From the NCBI GenBank assembly GCA_031213475.1, contig JARUPZ010000002.1:17166079-17230078 (forward strand): a DNA stretch of 64,000 nucleotides. The letters are read 5' to 3'. The notes under the pieces are model-generated. The model made no database searches, had not been told where the DNA came from, and was given only the letters and a program-made list of their open reading frames with translations. Below, piece after piece: positions 41,943 to 52,180 of this stretch. This DNA comes from Nereocystis luetkeana. Lineage: Eukaryota > Sar > Phaeophyceae > Laminariales > Laminariaceae. Both the position numbers and the translations under genes were made by a program. Position 1 is the stretch's first letter; each line of letters opens with the position of its first letter.

Positions 41943-44900
41943 TCACGCGCCACAGATGGTCGTGGTGTCGCTCTTGATGAGGCGTTCGCCCAACCACGGC
42001 TTGGTGTAGACCACTACGGTGTGCTCCTCCTGCAAGAAAAACAGCAGCAGAAAAATAGGCCATGACACGAAGGGCGTGTTAAGATATACTTAGTATGATA
42101 CACCGTAACCACTGAGCTAGAGACCCCAGATTGTATTTTTTGGGTAGAGACACGAGAGCATCATAACCGCTGAGCCAGATACCCCCCGTTGCATTTATTT
42201 TTGGCAGAGATACACCCTACGACTGCCCACTGCCAGAGATAGACCATAACCACTAAGCTAGTATGAGCTGGGCCAGCCAAGGTGCTGCCAAGTCGGTTGA
42301 TTGTCCACGCCCCGCTCACTACTACTTATTTGGATGCGATTTTTTTACACGGTGTTGATCATGCACCAACCCACGGATGGAAAGCGAGCCCTTTTTTGTT
42401 GTTGGAGAGATAAGACCGACACAAAGATCCGGAAAAATACAAAAGCGACCCCACCTTGTCTGAAAAAATAAAAAAGGGCTTGCGTTCCGTTTTTATGTCG
42501 AGCAAATACGACGTTAAATTTTCAGGTCGAAACTCACAAATTTGAACGGGGCATCGCAGAAAAACAAAAAATGATCGTAATTACTTGTGTTATGTATGGA
42601 AATCGTGTTTTGGCGATATATCATGCTGGGTGGCGAATTGGGCACTGACGCTAATATCGGTCTTCTCGTAGGGTATTCAGCTAAGTCTTCACCAATTTTC
42701 GCCTTGATCGGGAAAGACGATTTTACTACGAATTTTGTGTTGAAAAGTTGGTGTTTTTGAGTTTTCGCCTATGAAATATGCTGCTGTATCTCGTCGACAT
42801 CGAGTCAGTCGCATTGTAAACATGTCTCATTTTTACCAGGTACACACTTTTTTTTGCATATGCAATTTCGTGTCAGGGTTAGTGCCTCCAAACTTCAAGT
42901 CCTGATTCGCAGTGGTTCACGAGATACGACCTGCGGATGGTTTGCCCATTTTTTGGCTGGCCCAGCTCGTAGTGAGCTTTTGTCAGAGACGCCATAACCC
43001 CTGAGAGCAAGAGACCCCCGATTGGGCTTTTTGGATTGAGATACACCATGACCACTGAGCCAGAGACCCTCGACCGTACTTTTTTTGTCGGAGATGCACC
43101 GCAATCACTGAGAGCCGAAGACCCCAGGTTTATCCTTTCTGGTTATAGAGGTATGTCATAACCACGTCAGCGCTGATTGCTACCTCAGTGCCTATGGTGC
43201 ACTTATATTTTATAGTCTTACTTTTTTCTACAGGGTGCGCACCATAACCAGACACACAAGCGCAATCAACACGCATGAAGAACTGGTGGTGGTGGTGGTG
43301 GTGGTGGTGGCGGCGGCGCGTAGCATGCGATGGACAAGCAACACACAAAGCTTGCGTCGCGCCCTACGGTTGAGAGCGCCCATCAACCCCACCCACGGGT
43401 TACAACTTCCCCCACATTTACAGAAAAAACATGCTCGGAATAAGAGTGTGATAATTAATGCACTATTATAGTAAGACGGGCCATATGATAAGGGAGGACA
43501 CGAGGAAGCCAACGGTAAGAGCGCGGGCATATTCTTTCCTAGAGCGCTGCGACGCTCGCTCCACTCTACAACCAGCCTAGAGGACTCGCTGGATTTTGGG
43601 CTGTGGCCTTGACGAGTACGGCCTCGGTATGCTGTCCGTATTGTATCGAAGTACCTTGCTTTCACATACTGCTCTAAAGCTCCGAATGAACGGGAAACGC
43701 TCGTACCCCAACCGCGGAGAAGAGCCACGGTGGAAACCCGTCGTGTGTAGCTGCTATATACGCCACGAACGGTTGACACCGGGCTGAGAACACGAAATAT
43801 ACAACCAACATAGTGCCTCGACGTACGCGCAGCTGCCGAACGGCCGTCACCAGAATCCAGAAAACGTCTGTGCGAAAATACTTCTAGGAACACATCGCCG
43901 CCTCGATAGCGCGTGCAAACTGTCAGCACTTGCAGCACGGCCCGAGCGTTTTCGCGCGGGTTCACCTGACAGACGCCGTCGCCGTCGTTTCCCTTGTATT
44001 GCAACGTGTACATCAGCCCCGCCACCACCTGGACTTCTGCTTTGAAGAGCACGAAGTGAAGCTCGGAGCTCCTCGCCGTCAAGCTCTTTGTCGCGAACTT
44101 ATCATAGAAAACGACACCGGTCGTGGAGGGGAAGGGACGCCGCGGTAGGGCGGCGGCGACGGTGGCGGTGGCGGCGGCGGCGGTGGGTGCGGGCGGGCGC
44201 AGGAGTTATTACAGAGGGGTCATGAGCCTAAATATTACCTACCAGGGTAGTATACAACTTCAGCCAGACATTTCGGCAGCCCTAAGCAGCAGTTTATGTG
44301 CTTGCGGAACGCCGTACCTGGTGTACCTTCTGCGGGTCCGTCGATCACCACACGGATTCGAGGTGAACTGCTTGCGGAACGCCGTACCTGGTGTACCTTC
44401 TGCGGGTCCGTCGATCACCACACGGATTCGAGGTGAACGGAACATATAACTACATACCGGTATGTATGTATGTATGTATGTATGTATGTATGTATGTATG
44501 TATGTATGTATGTATGTATGTATGTATGTATGTATGTATGTATGTATGTATGTATGTATGTATGTATGTATGTATGTATGTATGTATGTATGTATGTATG
44601 TATGTATGTATGTATGTATGTATGTATGTATGTATGTATGTATGTATGTATGTATGTATGTATGTATGTATGTATGTATGTATGTATGTATGTATGTATG
44701 TATGTATGTATGTATGTATGTATGTATGTATGTATGTATGTATGTATGTATGTATGTATGTATGTATGTATGTATGTATGCATGTAGACCTCTAGAAAAC
44801 AAAGGCGGTCAGAGTATCAGCGCCAGTCGTCGGTACTCGAGTCGCTCATTCGCGAGTACCAGCCATTTTTGAAGTACTCAGTACCACGAGTACCAAAAGC

Positions 44901-45450
44901 TGGAGTGTTAATCTGAAATGACTTGAGTACTCGCGAGTTCCCCACGAGTACCAAAATCTGAAATGACTGAGCACTCGCGAGTTTCCACGAGTACCAAAAT
45001 CTGAATTGACTGAGTGCTCGCGAGTTCCGCGAGTCCCGCGAGTACCCAAAGCTGGAACGACTGAGTAGTCGGGAGTTCCACGAGTGCCAAAAGCTGCAAT
45101 GAGTGAGTTATAGTACTCGCCAGTACCAAGAGCACCCACTGGTACTGCTGGGCTGGTACCCTGACGACCTTCAAGTAAAACGCACTGACTTCCACCCAAC
45201 TCACAGCCCCCATCGTTACTCATTACAGGTACGTAGGCGCTCTCACGTCGTTGGCATGGGCGAGTTCGACGTCATTCGAGCCCGTGATGTCCTCCTTGCC
45301 CCCCGTCGTCGGCCCGGATACCACCGGATGTCTCATTGCCCCCTTTTGCCCTTGTGGCGTTATGAACCGGTGGCGCTCCTCCTCGCTCGTCGCAGATGCG
45401 CAGAAGAGAGGTACCGCCAGGAGGAGCAGCGGGACCAAAAATAGCCTCAT
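41943..45450 (-). CDS. Secreted cystatin (cysteine protease inhibitor), complete, three exons
   Basis: Exons on the minus strand: 45247-45450, 43966-44097 and 41943-42029 (with TGA). Introns are GT-AG and phase 0, of 1149 and 1936 bp. The product has 140 aa. Residues 1-21 are a signal peptide (MRLFLVPLLLLAVPLFCASA). The mature part has the papain-family inhibitor signature QVVAG at 91-95, in a strand LFKAEVQVVAGLMYTLQY, and the second hairpin KPWL with Trp124. Cys111 and Cys138 could form the disulfide of type-2-like cystatins. Gly50/Gly51 may be the N-terminal contact glycine. It would inhibit C1 cysteine peptidases in the secretory route or outside the cell. Intron 1 holds a (TATG)80 array and a minisatellite. 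The gene is divergent from the lysine-rich gene at 46384. Confidence 0.9.
42080..42264 (-). repeat. tRNA-like tandem repeat, left half
   Basis: About three imperfect units of ~60 bp contain ATAACCACTGAGCTAGAGAC and a T-rich spacer. The reverse complement resembles a tRNA D-arm (AGCTCAGTGGTTA). The array resumes at 42969. Confidence 0.6.
42265..42968. mobile_element. 704-bp inverted-repeat element inside tRNA-like array
   Basis: Perfect 16-bp inverted ends GAGCTGGGCCAGCCAA (42265-42280 and 42953-42968) enclose AT-rich DNA without a significant ORF. The tRNA-like array is on both sides, so the element looks inserted. No clear target duplication. Confidence 0.6.
42969..43150 (-). repeat. tRNA-like tandem repeat, right half
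   Basis: Three further degenerate units (GAGATACACCATGACCACTG, GAGATGCACCGCAATCACTG) in phase with the left half. Confidence 0.6.
44155..44200 (+). repeat. (GGCGGT)n-like GC-rich tract
   Basis: Imperfect GGCGGC/GGTGGC repeats next to the exon 2 acceptor of the cystatin gene. Confidence 0.6.
44299..44438. repeat. 70-bp exact tandem duplication
   Basis: 44299-44368 and 44369-44438 are identical by eye (TGCTTGCGGAACGCC ... GATTCGAGGTGAAC). The identity implies recent duplication, next to the tetranucleotide array. Confidence 0.95.
44461..44780. repeat. (TATG)80 microsatellite
   Basis: 320 bases of uninterrupted TATG, 80 units, in cystatin intron 1. The first impurity is CATG at 44781. MYVC and HTYI ORFs here are by-products. 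Confidence 0.98.
44876..45135. repeat. Minisatellite of ~43 bp units
   Basis: About five to six units, each with GAGTACTCGCGAGTTCC, CACGAGTACCAAAA and CTGAAATGACT. Each unit contains the palindromes TACTCGCGAGT and GTACTC. Confidence 0.85.
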
Positions 45451-46383
45451 GCCTTTCCAGTCGGAGAGCGAACCAGGTGCAGGAGGGCTTGGGGGGTCTT
45501 GGTACACGATGGACTGACAGCACCCGCTCCCCTCGGCTGCTGTTTAGAAGACCTGGTATAGCAGTATGACACAACAGCAAGGGTAGGGTTCGAGGAATAT
45601 ATACGTAGGAGGCGAGCGATCTACACATATTTGGTACTCGTACACAGCAGTGCGTTGTTCTGAACTGCTGATGGCAGCTATGGGCTCTAGATTTTACTGC
45701 TGTCTGAGCCCACAGGATGACAGCGTTGCTCGTGCTTGATGTACGAAGAGCAGTGCCATCAGCGGTACCTGGTATCATGTACCAGGTACCTGGTAATACG
45801 GCAATGCAACGCCATATGGTGGTTGAACCTGTCGATGCACGTAAGAACTGATTTCCGCGGCGGTACCCGAGGGGAGAGGCGAGAGCGAGCGAGTAAAACG
45901 AGCACCCTTGGGCGCTACACCGTACGCGAAGGCATCACGGGAAGGCAAAACGCCATGAGACATCGACATCGGCATAGGTAGCACTGCTGTATACGAAGAG
46001 AGCTGAACCACTGTACGAACTACTTGCGCTGCAGGTCTGCCCTTTCACAGGGTAGTACCTGCTGCTCCTCCTCTGTACTACGCGAAGAGATTTTAATCGT
46101 AGGCTCACCTTGGTCGCCGAAATTATATATATATATATTGCTGCGCGGCACCAGGTTCGGGCTGATTTCTTGTGAGTGAAGCTCCAAGCTCCTACTCCCC
46201 TTCTTCTATCGTTTTCTCCTCGCGGCACTGTCCTTCCCGAAACTTGTGCTATCACATTTCGGGAATGTCTCAATGTCTCCGATGGTTTTATATGACCTGG
46301 AAGGATTTTCCATTCGGGAAGCTAAAATTCTAGCTGGAGGGTGGCACCAGCCACCGGCACCTCAACACTTGCCACCACTCGCC
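45451..46383. promoter_or_regulatory. Shared divergent promoter region (cystatin / lysine-rich gene)
   Basis: 933 bases separate two start codons on opposite strands. It contains three TACCWGGTA motifs (45766-45795) and a (TA)n run at 46124-46138. No other gene is seen, so both promoters must lie here unless there are unseen 5' exons. Confidence 0.4.
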
Positions 46384-49300
46384 ATGGAGGACTCTAAGCT
46401 CCAGCGATTGCACGACACGCTCAAGAAACTTGCACCCAAAGGGAATCACGTGAGTACGGCACACTTATCTTTCTCGCACCCGCTACTCACGAGCGTTGGA
46501 TCAGGCTCATCGCCAGCGAAGCGGTGCAATTTCCTCCACACGTCTCACTACGAGTACGAGTCGTAGCTCGGACACGTACATATCATGCATAGCTCAGCAG
46601 CAGCATCAGCTTCAGCAGATACACCATGCGCGAGAGCGACGACGCAGTTGTGCAACCGGCGGAAGTATTGCGAGCATTCAGGAAATACCCCTTGATGGTG
46701 AAGGGGTGGCTGGCTGTCTAAACCACGGACGGCCTTGGGCCTCGATTGGCACGGTACTCCACAATTCCTACGGGTGCTGTTGACTACCTGGTATTAGTAT
46801 AATACGATACCACCGCCGTACGACTGCTGCTGCTGTACGTATACGAACCGGGTATACCCGTGGTCTGGCATTCCTTGTAACCGGCTGAAGTAACTCATGT
46901 TTCATGATGCGACAACTGTCCTTCCTACTGTTGTGCACTGTCGATGAGTACTCGCGTACGGTGTCATACTGGTGTTATTGCGTCTGCTGTTATATACAAC
47001 AGCAGCACAAGTAGTAGATAGAGAGCTACCAGGACAGCTGTACATGCCCCTACTGGCCCTCTGATCCGCAACTGCACGTGATATGGAAGTACGCGACTTA
47101 CCAAATACCGGCATCCGGTATCCTACTGGCATGCTACCGGAAGATGGATCGAGACTGGGTGGGCAGTGACCTGACATTCGGCTCACAGCAGTACTGATGT
47201 ACATACTGCTGTAGTACCAGTACCAGCTACAACAGCACGAACACTCTTTTTCGACTTTTGACCGTTCGGCCTCTCTCGATGCTTCTTCCGCACTCAGGGC
47301 GGTCTGGGCAGCGCGGGGCTGGTGAGAGGCGGCTTCAAGCAAAAGGAAAACGACCTCCCAAAGAATGGTGAGTGAGGCGTCTATGATACACTGCTGCTGC
47401 TTATGGCCACGGGTGATTTTATCCACTCCCCACCCCCGTGTTTCCGAGTTCCTCTATTATGTTCACGTATATGCTGTTTTTGCCATGTACAGCAGTAGTA
47501 AACCCCGACGCGTTTGGGCCTTCGGCTGGTTCATGCCTCGACAGAGAGCGGGTGCATGTTTCACCCCAAGCAGCTTGTGACTGTCTCCACGGTAGATGGG
47601 CCGTCTGCTTTTGCTCAACATAGGTCTACTACTGAATGCACACCCCGACTCTCTGAGGCGCTGCAGAGGTCGAAGTTTGGTCGGAATTTCGGGGTGCACG
47701 GAGTGAGACTAAAAACAACCCCCACCTTAAGGTTTGCAGTGTACCTGGATGGCTGGCGTGTGTGTGCTGCGCCTTTCGTATCCAGTCGTACGATGACACG
47801 ACATTGCGTTGTATACACCCCATGCTGCATTACTGTGTAGCACCTCCGTGTCGTGGTTTTTGCGAGCACGGCGTGTCTGTCTCTCTAGGATCAAGAATCG
47901 GCACGGACACTGGTTGTGCAGGATGTCGACGGGTAAAAAGGAAGTAACGGTTTGATGCGAAAACCCACACAGTTCACTTGCGTACGGTACAGCTACGACA
48001 GGCCCTCATACGCACCAACCACAGCCCGCGATATCAAGGCACGCTCCTGATGGAGTGTGTGAGGGCATCGAGTGCCAGACATCAGTCGTAGGCAGCCAGA
48101 AATGGACTAGTGAGGTGTTTTCGTGAGATCGAAGTCTCTAGCCAGCAACGCAAAACAAACCTAAAACCGATAAATATTCCCCACGAAATCCCCCCACAAC
48201 ATTCAGACAGCGCAGTAGGTGACAACGAATGAGGTTAGTTTTTACATCAACAAGGATAGCTCAGCTCTGGGGTTCGCGGCATTGAGTCCCTCTCAATCTG
48301 TCCCAAGGTTTTCGTATTCGTTGAATTGCCGATAGGCGAGTTGGTGTGGGTTCTGCGATGTCAAGCCTTTTATTTTTTAGTACTCCAGTCCCGTTTTGGG
48401 GGACAGACTACCTGGGATTTGAGTGGTTTGTCCCTAAAACGGGACTGCAGCCCTAAAAGGGTTAATTTGTGTATCAGGTTTGTCGATATTTTTGTCGTAG
48501 CGACATCTTGTGAAACGTACATGTTTGGACAGAGTGCGATGAAATATCCGTCGATGCGGACACCCTTTGAGTTACGCTCGACCCCCGCCCCCCCCCCCGC
48601 CGCCCCTTCCCCCAATAATACAGGCGAACACCGTTCGTTGCCAGGCCATCTACTGTCAATCGTAGGTAAACACGCGGTTGCAGTCGCGCCACCAAATTGC
48701 TCCTGATTTCGCCCACCCAGCGACGGTTCAATGTTCAATGTTTTGGTGTCGATCGTAGGCAGACACGCCTTTGCGAATCGTGCGCAACACACGCTTTTGT
48801 AATCGTGCAACCATTGCTTCTGATTTCATTTTCTCCATCCGGCGACCGTTCAATGTTGAATGTATTGCTGTTGACCGTACGTGCTGCTGTAGTAGCGGCA
48901 AACATGCTTTTTTGCAATCGCGCGATAATTGCTCCCGATTGTTCCCGTCCAACGATGATTCTGTTGCCAACGACCCCACCCCCACCCCCACCCCCACGCC
49001 CTTGGCAGGCCTCTACTCGTACTTTGTGAAGCCCGGGCACTTCAAGACCACCTTCGCCGACAGCGACGACAGCGATAGCGACGACGACGAGGACGACGAC
49101 AGCGGGGACTCGAAAAAATCGAAGAAAGACAAGAAAAAGGAGAGGAAGAAGGAGAAGAAGGAGAAGAAAGCCGACGAGAAGCTGAAGCGGCGACAAAAGA
49201 AAGACGCGGAGAAGGCGGAAAAAAAAGCTGGGAAAAAGGTCGCAAAGGAGACGCCGCCAGCGCCGCCGCCGACGCCGACGACGCCGAGCAAGGGCGAGGG

Positions 49301-50306
49301 GAAGGGAAAGAGAAAGGGAAAGGGAAAGGGAAAGGAGGACGGCGGAAAAGCTTCCGCCGGGAAGGAGAAAAGCTCCACGAAAAAGGCGAAGCGGAAGCGG
49401 CCCAGCGACGCTGCGGAAGGGGGTGCAGAGGGCGGCAATGATGGCGGCGCGGATGGTGCCGTTTCGAACGGTACCGACAAGCCTCAGAGCGCCAAGAAGA
49501 AGAAAGCCAAGGGTAAGCGTGAGACCGCCCCCGTCACGGAGGTTTCCAACGGCGGCATTTCGGCCAAGGGGAAGCGGAAGCGTGGCAGGGATTTGATGGG
49601 AACGGAGAAGAACGCGGACGGAGAGGAGGGGGTGGTGGATGGTGAGGTCGCTCAAGGCAAGCAGAAGAAGAAAAAGAAGAAAACAAGTGATCAGAACGGG
49701 GGGGGGGGAGAGGCTAGTGCTGACGGCGGAGATACGGAAGCTGCGAGAGGGGCGGCGGACGATGACAGCTCGAAAGGGTCGGGTAGGTTGAACGGCTCGA
49801 CGGCGGGCGCACCGAGCAGTGGAAAAAAGAAGCGCAAGAAGAAGGGCGAGGCAGCGGCGGCAGCGGAGGTAGCTAAGGAGGAAGCCTCGCCGGTGGCAGG
49901 GGGGGGGGGCGCCGCCAACGGGGTTTTCGGGGGGAAGGCGGGGGCCCGTGAGGCGCGAGAGAGCGCGGTCAAGAGCAAGGCAGGAAAAGGCAAGAAGGCA
50001 GGTAGTAGTACCAAGAGCAAAGGCACACGGGGTAAGGGGGAGGCGACTCAGGAAGCGGGGGAGGAGGTGAAGACGCCGACGAAAGGGAAGGGAGACAAAA
50101 AGAGGAAAAAAAAGTCGGGCGGGGTGGAGGCGGCCCCGTCGAATAGCCCGACCGAAGCTGCTGCTGGGTCTGAACGTGAACGAAAGTTGAAGGACAAGAA
50201 GAGCAAGGAAGCTGTCTCGGGGGGCGAGCCGCAAGAGCCGAACGGAAGCGCTGCTGTCTCCGTAGTAGCCAAGAGCGGCAAAAAGAAAAAGAAGATGGCA
50301 CCGTAA
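46384..50306 (+). CDS. Lysine-rich, acidic-patch nuclear protein (GPATCH4-like tail), three exons
   Basis: Exons: 46384-46449 (ATG; donor GTGAGT), 47298-47367 (acceptor CACTCAG, donor GTGAGT) and 49009-50306 (acceptor CTTGGCAG, stop TAA). Phases 0 and 1 match, giving 477 aa. The N-terminal part (KLAPKGNH, then KENDLPKNGLYSYFVKPGHF) leads into an acidic Ser/Asp cluster (about residues 62-80). About 400 residues of KKKK/EKK/KRKR repeats follow, with many nuclear and nucleolar localisation-type motifs. The LY..FVK block followed by an acidic patch and Lys-rich tail resembles the C-terminal half of G-patch protein GPATCH4. No G-patch (GLGK) exon was found, so 5' exons may be missing or the resemblance superficial. 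The third exon is GC-rich. Intron 2 carries a LINE scrap, a MITE and a triple repeat. Confidence 0.75.
47860..47965 (+). mobile_element. LINE tail fragment in intron 2
   Basis: CAAGAATCGGCACGGACACT to GGTTTGATGCGAAAACCCACAC is the 3' end of the LINE tail with a degraded (AC)n. Confidence 0.7.
48374..48465. mobile_element. MITE M2, copy 10
   Basis: Near-consensus hairpin (CCAGTCCCGTTTTGGGGGAC with the matching right arm). Confidence 0.85.
48655..48965. repeat. Triple imperfect repeat before the last exon
   Basis: Three units of about 95-125 bp share TGTCGATCGTAGGCA, AATCGTGCAACCATTGCT and CCGGCGACCGTTCAATG-type segments. It lies in intron 2 and runs up to the C-rich polypyrimidine tract of the exon 3 acceptor (48973-49008). 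Confidence 0.7.
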
Positions 50307-52055
50307 AAAAAACATTTCGCTGCTGGATGCGACTTTTTATTTTTCGCGGCGCTAACTTGACCCAACAGGATGCAGGAAGGTCTGCAGGCAGGAGCCAAGC
50401 AGACCCCTTTTCCGGCCCGTATGGTAGTTGTTGTTGTTGTCGTTGTTGATGATGATGTTGTGAAATGTGGCATGTGGAGTTTCGGGGATGGGCTAGAGCT
50501 GTGGAAGGCGGGAGGCAGGGGGTCTTTTTTTTCGGCTCCGGCAACACACAGAAAGCGGCTGAGTCGTCTCTTCTTTTTTTCGTCTTTTTCTGGAGGTGCC
50601 AGCCGCCTTTGAGCGGGGGCAGGCTTTGGGCGGACATAAGTAAGCATTACAAAGCACAAGGCGGGACGTCCCGCCCGAAACACCATTGTGTTTGTTCAAA
50701 AAAAAAAAAACTTTGCAGTCCGTTTTTTTTCGCAGTCCGCCTTGACAAGGGTAATCGATGATTGACTTCAACTCGCCCACATTTTATGGCGCGTTTTTAT
50801 AGCATATCACAGTGGTATGCATATGCTAGGGCGTGACGCCTGCAGCAAGGTCAACTCGTCAACACCGGGGGGAATCCCGTTGCTTTGCGCGCAAGGTCAA
50901 CGTGTTGACAGCGGGGGGAACGACCCTCTATTCTCTCTGCGCTGGAGGAGCTATGCTCCCCACCTTCCTAAGCGAGCAATATTCTTCGTGCTTTCTTCGT
51001 CGTTAAGGTGATCGATACCACAAGCAAGCGCAGACAGCAGGCAGTGTGCTACGCGATTTTTGCCTGTTGGAGGAAAAAGTATGATGGCAGATTTGGATGC
51101 TGTCACGCGAGCTTCGTCGTGTCCTCACCGAGCGTTCACCCACGACGACCGTTGTTTTTAGCACGCGCGTCCCTATATTGCCATAGCGCCGAGGATGAGT
51201 TTTACCTCGGGATCGACAACCAGCAAGGGCGAGACCCCCTTTTGCCATGCAAAAAAAAAAGATACGCTCGCTACTTGCTCTATTAGGTGTAGAGCCGCTC
51301 TCGTTGGTGTCGCTGTTGATGTTATTTCGCCCTTATCACAACAACCGTACGTAGCTTGTGCACGTTTCGGAAACAACGCGCGCAAAGGACCGTACAGAGC
51401 GGGTTGCGGCAGCGGCAGCAGCAGCGACAGCTGCAGGCCAACAACGAAAGCAGCACCCCCGCCGGTGTTTCATCTTACGGGCGGCCTTACGCCATTTCCG
51501 GCCGGCTTACCACGCGCGGCGGCGTAGTCCTTTTTCGTCTCCCTCGTCACAGCAGTTGATTTGGTGTTCTCCTTCACACTTCATAAAAACAAAGCAACGC
51601 GGTATTTCGTCAGCAGAAGAGGAAACCAATCGTATCGTAGCTCGAACGCCAACGCACCCCACGCCCAGTGACCACCCCCATCCTTGGCTCGAGATCTCAG
51701 CAGTTCTTTTTTGAGACACGCCGCAGCCAAATTTCGGCAGCGGCAAAACCCATCAGAGCCCGTCCTTCCTTGTCCTCCCGTGTCGATGCACGCACGCAAG
51801 ACAAGACACAAATCAAGCTTTCACGTCAGTTGAGCTTTCCACTTCTTCGAGATTTGGCATGGTTGGCTGACCGGCTTACGGTTGGTTCTATCGTCTCGTA
51901 CACAGCAGTGTGTCAACCATTTTTCTCGAAAAAAGCGCCGAGCTACCCTCCTTGAAGTGGCGGGGGGGCGGTTGTTTATGATATGGAAACGTCTCCTCTG
52001 TCGCTTGGACAACTCGAGCCGGGTTGAACACTCTGTTTTCATACTGTGCTGATGT
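50307..52055. other. No gene recognised
   Basis: Immediately 3' of the lysine-rich gene. Several frames of 80-110 codons are open on both strands (for example around 51008-51286 and 51195-51527) in competing phases with no splice support. A (GTT)n-like tract lies at 50425-50457. Confidence 0.35.
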
Positions 52056-52064
52056 TTTACACTG

Positions 52065-52180
52065 CTGGAGAGCAGCGGGAATGCCGAACCCTATGCGCGA
52101 TACAAATGAAGGCACGTACCGGGGAGGGACAAGGGACGACACCTGTGACCACGGCTTGTCCAGAAGCTGGGAAGTGAAAG
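52065..52180 (+). mobile_element. SINE family S2, partial copy
   Basis: Matches the S2 body (ATGCCGAACCCTATGCGCGA, GACACCTGTGACCACGGCTT) but has neither head nor full 3' end. Confidence 0.7.

Noticed and set aside
41612..41953. Second minus-strand gene overlapping the cystatin 3' end
   Set aside because: It overlaps the cystatin stop codon, two frames are equally open in GC-rich sequence, and no splice sites fit.
43228..44082. 284-codon minus-strand ORF as a single gene
   Set aside because: Only its first part (cystatin exon 2) is family-like; past the GTGAAC donor at 43965 it reads through intron and low-complexity repeats.
44260..44872. HTYI, MYVC repeat proteins
   Set aside because: Translations of the (TATG)80 microsatellite.
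48735..50315. 526-codon minus-strand ORF
   Set aside because: It is the antisense of the lysine-rich exon. Its Leu/Ser/Phe-rich composition follows from GAAG-rich codons on the other strand, and it ignores the splice sites that fit the plus-strand gene.
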